NCBI GenBank assembly: GCA_910573755.1
Contig: CAJTBO010000003.1
Location: forward strand, 1 to 64,000
Direction of reading: 5' to 3'
DNA from: Lachnospiraceae bacterium
Lineage (GTDB): Bacteria > Bacillota > Clostridia > Lachnospirales > Lachnospiraceae
Length of the DNA: 64,000 nt
The notes beneath the pieces were generated by a model that searched no databases, was not told where the DNA came from, and saw only the letters and a program-made list of their open reading frames with translations. Below are positions 16,201 through 23,382 of the stretch, piece by piece (within the stretch, counting starts at the first letter, position 1; each line of letters starts with the position of its first letter). A program made the position numbers and the translations under genes.

Positions 16201-18372
16201 CGTCTCGGACGGATAGGTGAATGCTCCTTCGTAAGCGTAGGTGGTTGTATTGCCGTTCCGGTCCGTCTCGGAGACCAGCCTGTTGTCCTCATCGTATTCG
16301 TAGGTTTCCGTGCCCGCGTCATCCGTATAGGAGATAATGCGGAATCTGTCGTCATACACCACTGTCTTCGTGCTGCCGTCCTCTTCCCGGTATATGTTGG
16401 TGCGGCTGTCCGGATCATACTCGACGGTCATCTTTCCCCGGTCCGGCATCCACTGCTCCGTCACATGTCCCGCGTCATCATAGGTATTTTGGAGAATCTT
16501 ATTTCCGTTCAGGTCTGCTACTTCCGACAGACAGTTATTTTCGTCATAGCTGTAAACAAAGGAATCTCCATCCGGATTCTGCACTTTGGCAAGGCTGCTG
16601 CCGTATTCCAGAGAGAGGGTTCGTCCCGCACTGTCTTTGACAGTACTGATATGGTCCCCGCTGTAAGAAAAATGGAAACTCCCCGAAGTATTGCTGACCG
16701 TGGAGAGCCGTCCGCCCTCATAGGTGAGGGTAATCACATTCCCTCCGGCTTCCGCGATCCTGACCGCGTATCCGTCGCCGTCAAAATATACTTCCTGTCC
16801 GTTGTCATGGTACATCCGGTATCCTTCTCCCCAGTCCTCCAGATGCCATGCGTTCCCCTTATTCGTCGTATAAGTATTATCGTATTCCAGGTAATAGTAG
16901 ATATGCCCGCCGCCCGGCAGGTAAACGTCTACGTTCCCTTCAAACATCTCCGCCCGGTAGGAATAATTGTGGCTCCACCCGTTTCCCAGTCCGGAATCAT
17001 CGATTTCCCGCATACCGGATAAATACGTCCGCGTAAAGGTAAGCGGGTGCTTTCCGTCCAGTGTCAGGTCCGTGTAAGTCCAGTTTAAGGAACCGGAGAG
17101 CAGGTCCACCGGATCCCCGCCCGTACAGAACTTGAGGCTCGGATAGCCGGAGGAAAATCCCGGAAAGTATACCATATCCCGGTAAATCGCCCCCAAAATA
17201 TCCTCTTCCGTCAGTGCTCCGTCCGCGCCGCTCCCGCCGATCACAAAAGGCAGGGTAATCGGCAACAGGGACTGCGCTTTCGGAATGATCTGGATCGTGT
17301 AATTACCCGGCTGCAGATAGGCCGGTGTATCCCCGAGGTTCTGGATGACTTCCCCCTTCCACACGATAAAGTTATGTATCAGGTCCGGGCGCTGTTCCGC
17401 AGCCGCCCTCGCGCCGAACGTGCCGGTGCGGAAATCGCGGCGGATATAAAAATCTTCCGGGATATCCTGCATCTCTTCCGCCATTTCGATTTCCGGAATG
17501 TCCTGCCCGCTTACATCCTTTACGGTTTCGTCTGTCCCATCCGCATCCTGTCCGCTTTCCTCCTGCCCTTCGTGGGATTCTCTGTTGTTTCCGGATACAT
17601 CCCCGTCCGGAAGTTCCGCCGCCTTTGCCGTCAGCGTAAAGAAAGAAGAAAGAGCGGAGAGCAGCGTCTTTTTCGGAGCCGCATCACCTGCCGCCGCCAT
17701 GTCATTTCCCGATACGGTTTCCCCGGCTGGTCCGCTTTCACTGTCTTCGGACTCCGGCTGGTCCTGTTCAAGTTCCCCGTCCTCCTCCGGTACGGTATCC
17801 TGCCCGCCGTCTTCTCCCGGCATATCTTCCTCTCCGGATTCCGCTGTGTCATGGAACGCATAGTATTCCGCCAACGTGCTCCACGGAAGAGTCTCGCCTG
17901 TCAATCCCAGCCCGGTAAAATCATTCGCCCACGTATAGGGCATCCCATAGACAAACAGTTTCAGTTCCTGCTTGATCTGCGCCATGCTTTTCCCCAGAGG
18001 CGTGTAGCCTGCATCGGGAGTTCCCGTTATATGTTCCCCATAGTATTTTCCATACAGGTAGCCAAGATCACTGCCGTTTTCGTCCAGTACTTTCACATCA
18101 TAGTTGACATTATACGGCAGGGCGAACTGCAGATATACCATCTCCCCGAAAGACATCGGGTACGATACTTTTTCCGCCCCGGTGGAATTGTTGCGGTAAG
18201 ACAGTCCCTTCCCGTCCTGCAAAATGGATTCCATGCGGGTATAATCATACGCCGCAAGCCCCAGCGTCTCTAAAGGGCTTTCCGCCTTTGCCTCCATCAC
18301 CGGAACGGAAGTTACTGCCAAAACGGCAGACAGCAGTCCCGCCAGTAATCTTTTTAAACTTCGTTTCTTCAT
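10204..18372 (-). CDS. Full-length secreted Rhs/WapA-type polymorphic toxin with GIY-YIG/URI-like tip
   Basis: 2722 residues. A Sec signal peptide (KKRSLKRLLAGLLSAVLAV... AKA, about 1-30) is followed by an N-terminal domain and an acidic Ser/Glu/Asp linker (about 175-310). A DUF6531-type start (GGDPVDLLSGSLNWTYTDL) lies near 420, and tens of YD repeats run to about 1960. A Ser/Gly/Asn linker with PPGG motifs leads to a second YD block and the Rhs core, ending in FYDPTGLAG near 2412. A hydrophobic Ala/Gly-rich pre-toxin region follows to FNMESEI (about 2580). The tip has GYVLVDKNTKEILKFGES from 2649 and ENRYS near 2671, which fits a GIY-YIG/URI endonuclease fold. The YD shell should encapsulate the tip and present it at the surface for contact-dependent killing. 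This is the only module with an intact 5' end and signal peptide. It has a good -35 box upstream and an immunity gene 1 nt downstream. Confidence 0.92.
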   Translation of the reverse strand: MKKRSLKRLLAGLLSAVLAVTSVPVMEAKAESPLETLGLAAYDYTRMESILQDGKGLSYRNNSTGAEKVSYPMSFGEMVYLQFALPYNVNYDVKVLDENGSDLGYLYGKYYGEHITGTPDAGYTPLGKSMAQIKQELKLFVYGMPYTWANDFTGLGLTGETLPWSTLAEYYAFHDTAESGEEDMPGEDGGQDTVPEEDGELEQDQPESEDSESGPAGETVSGNDMAAAGDAAPKKTLLSALSSFFTLTAKAAELPDGDVSGNNRESHEGQEESGQDADGTDETVKDVSGQDIPEIEMAEEMQDIPEDFYIRRDFRTGTFGARAAAEQRPDLIHNFIVWKGEVIQNLGDTPAYLQPGNYTIQIIPKAQSLLPITLPFVIGGSGADGALTEEDILGAIYRDMVYFPGFSSGYPSLKFCTGGDPVDLLSGSLNWTYTDLTLDGKHPLTFTRTYLSGMREIDDSGLGNGWSHNYSYRAEMFEGNVDVYLPGGGHIYYYLEYDNTYTTNKGNAWHLEDWGEGYRMYHDNGQEVYFDGDGYAVRIAEAGGNVITLTYEGGRLSTVSNTSGSFHFSYSGDHISTVKDSAGRTLSLEYGSSLAKVQNPDGDSFVYSYDENNCLSEVADLNGNKILQNTYDDAGHVTEQWMPDRGKMTVEYDPDSRTNIYREEDGSTKTVVYDDRFRIISYTDDAGTETYEYDEDNRLVSETDRNGNTTTYAYEGAFTYPSETTYPNGTTEQYTYGNWGQKTRTVQKDGTAVSKTYDGDGNLTSATDENGGVTTYTYDDEGHLASSVDMLGNTTTYVCDSQGNVISMTDPLGNTSTFTYDGSGCMTSRTTPLGHTYTYQYSDAGKLMSETDPLGNVKEYEYNGNGYETSVSDWQGNKTLYAYNAVNDLISMTDAAGAETVYTYDGRGNRISETDADGHKISYTYDAMGRMTSRTDGNGNTTSFNYDANGNLTVETDPYGNTFSTAYDSMDLSVSETNERGMTTSYERDAMGRIVKETDAKGNAVSYGYDANGNLTSVTDARGNTTTYTYDAENKLTKSVDPEGGTTVFTYDALGQLVSVTDANGAEGSISYDADGNALSASDGLGQTTGYEYDALGRITKQVNPDGTERSYTYDANGNVLCVTDERGNATVYTYDRMNRLASVTDPEGGVIAYTYTAGGQLAAVTNQKGSVTAYAYDGNNHVTSVTDGRKNKTVYTYDKLNRLSSVTDAEGGVTSYAYDENGNLTKVTRPTGGTYTGTYDETDNRTVLTDALGHGESYTYDENGNCTGVTDRRGNTTSYTYDKNNRLTKITDALGGTTVYEYDALGQVVSVTNALGGKTSTVYDAAGQTTTAANELAGEGNTHKVRYVYDKMGRVIRRYNEDNTYVKYVYNKNGSVLSMTNERGKTYSYTYDKNNLLLTETDPLGGVTAYTYTPTGMVESVTDAMEGVITYTYDKNDNLIRIVDAEGHSLSYGYDKDNRPVSATDANGNRTGYTYDANGNVVSVENPDGGVEQYVYDLNDQLISYTDGEGYTTLYAYDENGNLVKVTDPRGNSRSAEYDALNRMVSSVNEEGGEISLTYDALGRIVKAVNEDGAVTEYEYDAKGRTTGVKDALGHYKYFEYDPMDRVTAVTDENGVRREYEYDFKGNLKKYKDGRGFTETYTYDANDNRTSVTNRNGETYTYTYDALNRVTSETDPKGNKKSFTYDKDSRITAVTDRNGNTTKYTLDGNGNIVKTVDAAGTGSEFTYDSMDRLTKIKMHRIDTAHKVDEYQETLYTYDHRGLIKTEVNAKGDGKAFVYDGNGNLIRKTDEDGYVTEYEYSPVNLVKNINYNDAKSVSYLYNGTGELIEMEDWNGKTSIGRDLLNRVTEVTDHNGRKTAYGWDNVGNKTVQGYPDGTQVDYYYDKENQIVEMKDFDGGITKFAYDGNGNKTFKEYPNYETAYYFYDACDRIIEMDEYNIGGKKLFKTTYSWDAEGNRLSEMQYNHGQSGSSSGNGNSGNSDNKGNGKNSTGTASAEAPAVESPSVDTEKLSTIVSVVNRPELPDPTADTAAGIVLKNQSDTAQETNMELLNTVKDDASIEGNGDGNGQVPPGQTEEEDGTIVNPGGNTPPGLNRGEKGEKPDNPNKPVKPDNPGTEDSTDKKANKANKGTHKYGYDSLNRMTSSNIAGTTTTYIYDTLGNLVLEKTKNKVVDYQYNELNQLTKKKEGNESYNYTYDKRGNRTAETGKKASRSYVYDETNRMVEGTNWKGDKSAYTYNGLGLRVNNTHTTHAGKVYARDYVIDYTSFENDDLMVFAEGNGQLEYEQKHVYAGSERIEQFTDKGNWERTLYVHEDVMGNTRYYTKANGQSFAELTYDAWGMPESPNKLLNNDHGNYVFATFTGHIYDTTLDIYFAEARFYDANNRTWLAVDPVKDGGNWYQYCFSNPTTFYDPTGLAGFSPFSGCVDMNKLAEQMQSGFRDLKGKVSGFVDNVDWNRVGMGLLKTGSALAVLAIGAAAVVATGGTALPAVLGLFAGTVSAGTAIVTVGTFAAGSAAVAFGFADILEAAQDVGYGTVGSSRASFNPIRDTMFTGNEDLYYGLEMLTTLIASAGTATFRSFNMESEIEASKMAGNGGSFEGGIPSGYYQDANGRWHRPNGQFALNSEVGIDSLAKVSTGSHGNSLSDPRTNYGYVLVDKNTKEILKFGESLNPENRYSQNYLNDNNAKMVILEQGSKADIHYWQIDMNNYYKYKYGEYPPLNIGGN
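10620..12170 (-). repeat. Rhs core plus pre-toxin reference copy (copy 1)
   Basis: This part of the intact rhs gene is shared at DNA level with four truncated copies at 1978-3045, 4081-5252, 6430-7758 and 8968-9523. The shared segment ends sharply at the MESEI codons, after which each tip is different. These are obvious substrates for homologous recombination. Confidence 0.85.
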
Positions 18373-18475
18373 TTCAGATCACCTCACATAATAAATTTCT
18401 GTTCTCTATCTTATAAACACCATTTCTCCTTCTTTTTCTACAAAATATTCCATTTATTTTATCGTTCATTTAGTA

Positions 18476-18504
18476 TTAGTACTATTATCAATAGTTAGTG
18501 TCAA
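18476..18504 (-). promoter_or_regulatory. Candidate rhs promoter
   Basis: On the minus strand a perfect -35 TTGACA (18504-18499), a 17-nt spacer and a weak -10 TACTAA (18481-18476) lie about 100 nt before the rhs start. The -10 match is poor, so the promoter may depend on an activator. Confidence 0.45.
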
Positions 18505-18533
18505 AATTCCAGTTTATTCTATATACTTTAAAG

Positions 18534-18552
18534 ATAATACTTAAAGTATTAT
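18534..18552. promoter_or_regulatory. 19-bp perfect palindrome, candidate XRE operator
   Basis: ATAATACTT-A-AAGTATTAT is a perfect odd palindrome located 25 nt upstream of the XRE regulator gene and 30 nt upstream of the rhs -35 box. A related imperfect site, ATACTTTAAAGATA, lies immediately to its left. Such symmetry is typical of sites for dimeric XRE proteins, so autoregulation and control of rhs are plausible. Confidence 0.55.
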
Positions 18553-18576
18553 TTCTTTAACTATAAGAGGTATCTC

Positions 18577-18885
18577 ATGGATAAAAAGTCAATTGGTAAG
18601 CGGATGCAGAAGTACAGGGAATTGCTTGGATATAGTCAGGAATCATTAGCAGAAACAATCGGATGTAGTACTATTTTTATTTCATACATGGAGCGCGGTG
18701 AAAAAAGTCCCAGTCTGGATACTTTAATAAAACTGGCAAATGCACTGGAAGTCTCAGCCGACCTCCTTCTCGGAGGGGAACTGTTTTCCTATAACACTGC
18801 GCGTTTAAGCCATATTGAAAAGCACTTGCAGATTTTGCCCCCGCAGGGACAGGAAAAACTGAGGGAACGTTTTGATGAGAAATAA
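18577..18885 (+). CDS. XRE-family transcriptional regulator
   Basis: 102 residues. An HTH_3/XRE DNA-binding domain spans about 5-62 (GKRMQKYRELLGYSQESLAE, then SYMERGEKSPSLDTLIKLAN), with a short C-terminal tail. The gene is divergent from rhs, with a 19-bp palindrome in the shared control region, and overlaps the next gene by 11 nt, so the two are co-transcribed. It probably binds the palindrome and may link rhs expression to an envelope signal sensed by the next gene's product. The regulatory target is inferred. Confidence 0.88.
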   Translation: MDKKSIGKRMQKYRELLGYSQESLAETIGCSTIFISYMERGEKSPSLDTLIKLANALEVSADLLLGGELFSYNTARLSHIEKHLQILPPQGQEKLRERFDEK

Positions 18886-19558
18886 TTTTGAATATGAAAT
18901 ATGGGAATCGCTGCTGAAGGCGGCCGTTATAAAAAACAGTCTGGATGAGCTGGAGAACTATTCCCCGGAAGAAATTTCAAAAACAACACTTCCCGCCCAT
19001 TATGACCAGAAAATGCAGAGACTGGTCCAGCGTCTGCATTATAAAAACGCGATAAGGAATTCCTTATTTTATGTCAAAAAAATTGTGGTCCTTCTCTTTA
19101 TCCTTATGGGGATAAGCTTCCTCTTTCTGCTTCATTTTGATGAAGTACGAGCCACCTGCCATGACGTAATCACATATATTTATGAAAAATATATTTTATT
19201 CCAACATGAGGCAGATTTAGGCGAAGAACTCACCTCTGTAAAATTGGGGTATATTCCCGAAGGTTTTTCTCTTTCTGAAGAAACGTTGAGCGAATCCGGT
19301 TATGATGCCGTTTATTCTAATTCACAGGGCGATATGCTGTTTTTTGAATCGACACCATATAAGCATATTTCGCAGGCCGATAATGAGCATTATGATATAT
19401 ATGAAGTAAAAATTGGCCATTATACCGGACAATTTTTTAATTCCACTGATGAGCGTTTTCCCAATATACTCTACTGGCAAAATGAAACCGAATATTATTG
19501 TCTCGAAGCGCCGCTGCCGGAAGATGAAATAAAAAAAATTGCAGAAAATATAAAATAA
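18875..19558 (+). CDS. DUF4367-like single-pass membrane protein
   Basis: 227 residues from the ATG at 18875 (a TTG lies one codon upstream). The cytosolic N-terminus (about 1-65) contains charged helices. One transmembrane helix follows (KKIVVLLFILMGISFLFLL, about 67-87). The extracellular C-terminal half contains KLGYIPEGFSLSEETLSESG and resembles DUF4367 domains, which often occur in anti-sigma-like or signalling membrane proteins. It overlaps the XRE gene by 11 nt. I infer that it is a membrane partner of the XRE regulator, passing a surface signal inward. The family call rests on the IPEGF motif and layout. Confidence 0.7.
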   Translation: MRNNFEYEIWESLLKAAVIKNSLDELENYSPEEISKTTLPAHYDQKMQRLVQRLHYKNAIRNSLFYVKKIVVLLFILMGISFLFLLHFDEVRATCHDVITYIYEKYILFQHEADLGEELTSVKLGYIPEGFSLSEETLSESGYDAVYSNSQGDMLFFESTPYKHISQADNEHYDIYEVKIGHYTGQFFNSTDERFPNILYWQNETEYYCLEAPLPEDEIKKIAENIK

Positions 19559-19626
19559 TTTGTAGACAAGTCTCCCAAAACGGTGTTTATTACAGTATAC
19601 AAAAAATGTAAAGGAGACTATTTATT

Positions 19627-20073
19627 ATGAAATTGAAAAAAACTCTTATTTTAGCTTTGACACTGGTAATGTTGTGCGGTCTTTTTACCTCTGCTCCGGT
19701 ATTGGCAAAAGAACCCACCCCCACGGCATTGGCAGATGAGAACGCCGGTTATATAGCCCCAAGATATTCTTATATAATACGTGCTTCTCTGTCCGTTATT
19801 CCCTCTTCCTCCAAGACCAACTACTCTTTAATTGTTTCCTGTATTTCGGATATCAATTCTATCTCCGGTACTTTAACGCTCTATAAGCAGGACTCATCCG
19901 GCAATTATGAAAAAAAGAGTTCCAAAAATGTTCGTTGTTCAGGAAGTTATATGAATACAGACAGCTCTTTCTCCTCTTACGGAAGCGGAAACTATCTGTT
20001 GGTTTTTGATGGAAATGTCACGGGTAATAACATCTCCGAATCGATCACCATTTCTGCTAAAAATTCATATTGA
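19627..20073 (+). CDS. Small secreted protein of unknown function
   Basis: 148 residues with a clear signal peptide (KLKKTLILALTLVMLCGLFT... VLA, cleavage near residue 28). The mature part is rich in Ser, Thr, Tyr and Asn with predicted beta strands (SYIIRASLSVI, SGTLTLYKQDSSGNYEKK, GNYLLVFDGNVTG), like a small beta-sandwich. The ATG is preceded by AAAGGAG. It is the third gene after the XRE regulator with a 68-nt gap, probably in the same operon. I do not recognise the family. An exported accessory of the sensing module is possible but unproven. Confidence 0.75.
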   Translation: MKLKKTLILALTLVMLCGLFTSAPVLAKEPTPTALADENAGYIAPRYSYIIRASLSVIPSSSKTNYSLIVSCISDINSISGTLTLYKQDSSGNYEKKSSKNVRCSGSYMNTDSSFSSYGSGNYLLVFDGNVTGNNISESITISAKNSY

Positions 20074-20109
20074 TAATAGTCGGCTTATCGTTGTATATTA
20101 CAAATAACC

Positions 20110-20180
20110 GCTTGTCTGAAGCCCTGAGATCTGCTTCACCACCCAGTAACAGCAAGATAAAATCGGGACTTCGGACAAGC
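20110..20180. repeat. Long imperfect inverted repeat in an intergenic region
   Basis: GCTTGTCTGAAGCCC (20110-20124) pairs with GGGACTTCGGACAAGC (20165-20180) with two mismatches and one bulge, around a 40-nt loop. It lies in a 280-nt gap (20074-20353) without a credible gene. It may be a terminator for the upstream operon, a structured RNA or a small mobile-element relic. Confidence 0.4.
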
Positions 20181-20353
20181 TGTCTTCGCTTCTATAAAGT
20201 TCTACCCTTATTGTCAAAGGAATTTTCAGTATTATTTTCTAAACCCAACATAATCCACTTAACAAATCCCTCCTGTCCATGTTATAATTTTCATTGGAAC
20301 GATATCAGACAATGCCTCAATTGTTGTCTTTTTATAAAACAGTGGTCTAAAAT

Positions 20354-21367
20354 ATGCAGTTATCCTACTTAGAAGGAATTCCCTCAGAATGGCAGCGCGT
20401 CCTCGTGATAGGGAGGACCGTAGAACACAATGGAAAAAAATATCACCTTGTCGGAATGACATCCGGTGATAAATTACAACTCCATATCCTTGAACCCTTT
20501 GAAAAGCCCGAACCTCCTGCCCGCAGGAGAAAAAATTCCGGTAATCAGCGGAGCCGCCTGAAAGAACATAATAAAAAGAGCCTCTCCTACCTGCACTGCA
20601 GCGAAATCTCCATCGGCGGCAGGAAACTGAAGGTACAGGGCGGCTGCGGCACGCCGCTGATGCATGCCGATCAGGATTACAGGACGATCCATTTATTTAT
20701 CGAGATGATGCGCGCCGGCTGGATCGTTCCCGACTGGCTGCGGGAAAAGGAATGGGATGAACTGCAGCTTGTAACGCTGGAGATCGCAGGCTTGAAAAGA
20801 CTGCCGAAGTATTTACCGCAAATGCCTATCCTCATAAAACACAGGCCTGATCCTGTCCGCCATATCGTTGAAAAAACCATTGCGCTGACCATCGGAAAAA
20901 AACGCTCTTTCCACTTTACGGATCATAGCGGAGAGCAGATATGGTGCCATATCAACAACGTCACCCTGATCGACGTATGGGAAGATACGGAAAAACAGTT
21001 CCACGATCCCAAATATATCAAAAAGGTTCCGCCTCAGCGGCTGGCGGAAATAAAAGAAAATTGTTATAAGGCGTTGGAACAGAACTGCCCGCAGGGAATG
21101 TGTTATATCGGTATAGAGTACGAATGCAGCAAAGATTTCAGCCTCCAGTTCTATACAAAAGAATATTTAAGATCCTATCCGGAATGTCACAACAATAGCG
21201 TATTCTTTTTCCTGATGTCGTTAAAGCCCGATCAGGATACAGGAATCCACGGCCTCCCTTTAAAAGGATGTGTGATCCAGATGCCTGTCTCCCCGGATAC
21301 TGTCAAAATTCCGGCGGAACTGTTTTCCTATCAGGAAAAGAGAGGCGAATGGGAAGAGCAAATATAA
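20354..21367 (+). CDS. Unrecognised 337-residue cytosolic protein
   Basis: An open frame with strong coding character and no signal peptide or membrane segment. The start at 20354 (MQLSYLEGIPSEWQRVLVIG) has no good ribosome binding site, so a later start is possible. Residues about 50-75 are a basic linker (PPARRRKNSGNQRSRLK). The following region has conserved-looking blocks such as CSEISIGGRKLKVQGGCGTPL, HFTDHSGEQIWCHINNV and QGMCYIGIEYECSKDFSLQF. I do not recognise a family or catalytic motif. It stands alone between the inverted repeat and the DJ-1/PfpI gene. Confidence 0.65.
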   Translation: MQLSYLEGIPSEWQRVLVIGRTVEHNGKKYHLVGMTSGDKLQLHILEPFEKPEPPARRRKNSGNQRSRLKEHNKKSLSYLHCSEISIGGRKLKVQGGCGTPLMHADQDYRTIHLFIEMMRAGWIVPDWLREKEWDELQLVTLEIAGLKRLPKYLPQMPILIKHRPDPVRHIVEKTIALTIGKKRSFHFTDHSGEQIWCHINNVTLIDVWEDTEKQFHDPKYIKKVPPQRLAEIKENCYKALEQNCPQGMCYIGIEYECSKDFSLQFYTKEYLRSYPECHNNSVFFFLMSLKPDQDTGIHGLPLKGCVIQMPVSPDTVKIPAELFSYQEKRGEWEEQI

Positions 21368-21422
21368 GATATAATGTACAATATAAAATTTATATCAACA
21401 ATATTTCTTACAGGAGAGTACT

Positions 21423-21938
21423 ATGAAAGATGTTGTTTTATTATATGATGACTGCTGTATATACGAAATCGTCATTTTAAATTATTTTCTGAAAGCTACT
21501 GAGAGCGAGCTTGTCTTTTGTTCTTTAGATGGAAAAGCAATAAAAGCCATGGAAGGATATTCTATTCATCCTGATGCAATGCTGAAAGACATCGATCTGT
21601 CCGAAGTCAGAAGTTTTATTATTCCGGGCGGCGACATATCCCATATCGATCAGGATATTGTATATGACTATCTGAAAACACTGCATAGCGCAGATGTCCT
21701 GATCGCCGGAATCTGCGCAGGGGTAAATGTTCTGGAAAAAGCGGATTTATTAAAGGGTATCCGCTCCACACGCATGAAAGAATATGACTGCATTCTGGAT
21801 CATAACATCCTCACCGCCAGAGCCAACGCCTATGTTGATTTTGCGATAGAAGCGGCAAAGGCTCTGGATCTGTTTGAAGATGAAGCCGACCTGCAGGAGA
21901 CTATTGCATTCTGGAAAGAATTCAGACGGGCGCTTTAA
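21423..21938 (+). CDS. DJ-1/PfpI family protein
   Basis: 171 residues. The flavodoxin-like DJ-1/PfpI fold is seen from VVLLYDDCCIYEI at the start (E15 in the usual Glu position), SFIIPGGDI (64-72) and the nucleophile elbow AGICAGVNVLEKA with C98. These proteins include glyoxalase/deglycase-like and oxidative-stress enzymes as well as sensors, and the substrate cannot be read from the sequence. The gene has its own GGAGAG ribosome binding site and an A+T-rich promoter-like leader. The next gene (MFS transporter) is convergent. Confidence 0.85.
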   Translation: MKDVVLLYDDCCIYEIVILNYFLKATESELVFCSLDGKAIKAMEGYSIHPDAMLKDIDLSEVRSFIIPGGDISHIDQDIVYDYLKTLHSADVLIAGICAGVNVLEKADLLKGIRSTRMKEYDCILDHNILTARANAYVDFAIEAAKALDLFEDEADLQETIAFWKEFRRAL

Positions 21939-22036
21939 TCTTTTGATCCTCCAATATCCCGACCCTGCAGACAGGTCAGCCTGCCAGCGATGCCTGAAAG
22001 CTCTGTTTACCCATGTTTCGTTCCCGCTCACAGCCA

Positions 22037-23212
22037 CTATTCTTTGCCTGCCCGTCTCAGCAGTCTCTCATGCATCAGCACCATCACCGTCAGAATCAGC
22101 AGTAGGTATACCGGATACAGCACAATGTTGATATGATTTGCGATCAGTCCGAATACCGGCGGCATAAGGCAGGTTCCCACATAGGCTGCCGCCATCTGCA
22201 CACCGATCATCGCCTGTGATCTGTCCGCGCCGAAATGTTCCGGCGTGGAATGGATGATGGAGGGATAGATCGGGGCACAGCCCAGTCCCACGGCGATCAG
22301 CCCCATAAGCGCTGTCCCTTTTCCGATCGGCAGCAAAAGCAACATGATCCCGATCATAATGACAGCCTGCCCGAGCCTGATCATCTGTTTATCATTCAGT
22401 TTCATCGTCAAAAATCCGCCAAGCGCCCGCCCGGCTGTGATCCCGATATAGAACATGCTCGCAAAATTTGCCGCTGTCCCGGAACCGACTTCCCAGTGCA
22501 GGACAAGATAACTGCTCGCCCAGAGCCCTGCGGTCTGCTCCACCGCGCAATAGCAGAAAAAAGTGAGCATTACTTCTTTTGCTCCCGGAATCCGGATGAT
22601 CTGTGCCAGAGACAGCGCCCCTCCCTGATCCGTCTGCGAACCGCCCTCCTTTTCCCACGCTCCGCCTTGTTTTTTCCACAGCGGCAGGCTGCACAGCAGA
22701 ATCATCGTCAATACGATCTGCAATATTCCGATATAGCGATAACCCATATTCCAGCTTTCCCCGCCTGATAAAGCATATCCCATAACATAGGGTCCAAGGG
22801 ACGCCCCCACGCCCCACATGCAATGGAGCCAGCTCATATGTCTGCTCGCATAGTGAAGTGCAACGTAATTGTTCAGAGACGCATCCACGCAGCCAGCCCC
22901 CAGACCATAGGGCACAGCCCATATGCACAACGCAATGAAAGAATGGCTGGTGGAAAATCCAAACAACGCCGCCGCCGTGATAAATACACTGAGCGCCGTC
23001 ACCTTTCCCGTCCCCAGTTTTTTTGTCAAACGGTCGCACTGCAGGCTGGAGACGATCGTCCCTGCAGCAATAACCATGGAAATAATGCCCGCATAGGAAA
23101 CCGGCACCGAAAATTCCCGATACATAACAGGCCATGCCGATCCCAGCAGGGAATCCGGCAGCCCCAGACTGATAAATGCAAGATAAATAATTGCCAATAA
23201 TAACTGAAACAT
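22037..23212 (-). CDS. MFS transporter
   Basis: 391 residues with about 12 hydrophobic helices. The loop after helix 2 (SSLQCDRLTKKLGTGK) is the MFS motif-A position. The stretch HYASRHMSWLHCMWGVGASLGPY is typical of a clostridial MFS group related to sugar/FucP-like and efflux carriers. A central cytosolic loop (about 180-210) separates the two six-helix halves. It is divergent from the AraC regulator at 23383, which probably controls it. The substrate is unknown. Confidence 0.88.
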   Translation of the reverse strand: MFQLLLAIIYLAFISLGLPDSLLGSAWPVMYREFSVPVSYAGIISMVIAAGTIVSSLQCDRLTKKLGTGKVTALSVFITAAALFGFSTSHSFIALCIWAVPYGLGAGCVDASLNNYVALHYASRHMSWLHCMWGVGASLGPYVMGYALSGGESWNMGYRYIGILQIVLTMILLCSLPLWKKQGGAWEKEGGSQTDQGGALSLAQIIRIPGAKEVMLTFFCYCAVEQTAGLWASSYLVLHWEVGSGTAANFASMFYIGITAGRALGGFLTMKLNDKQMIRLGQAVIMIGIMLLLLPIGKGTALMGLIAVGLGCAPIYPSIIHSTPEHFGADRSQAMIGVQMAAAYVGTCLMPPVFGLIANHINIVLYPVYLLLILTVMVLMHERLLRRAGKE

Positions 23213-23382
23213 CTGTTATCCTCCTGTCATCTTATATAAATATTTGCTGTCAGATCAGTAAAACCGTAATATTACATCTCATGATTATCAGGATACCGAC
23301 ATTTCCGTCTTGATACAATTCCTTTTCAGACATATAATATAAAAAAACCGCCTGAATCATTGTCATAAAAGGGGAGAAAGAT

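Noticed and set aside
12490-16700. Periodic short repeats that could be mistaken for a repeat array
   Set aside because: The periodicity is the 60-65 nt YD-repeat unit in frame within the rhs gene, not a CRISPR array: units are degenerate and have no unique spacers.
14827-17022. Long plus-strand open frame of 731 codons
   Set aside because: It is antisense to the YD-repeat part of the long rhs gene. The repeated codon pattern of YD repeats keeps the opposite frame open; the protein has no family resemblance and no ribosome binding site. The same holds for other plus-strand frames in 10.5-18.3 kb.
20070-20372. Plus-strand open frame of 100 codons in the gap after the secreted protein
   Set aside because: It overlaps the stop of the preceding gene, spans the inverted repeat and has low-complexity composition. 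No ribosome binding site or homology is seen.
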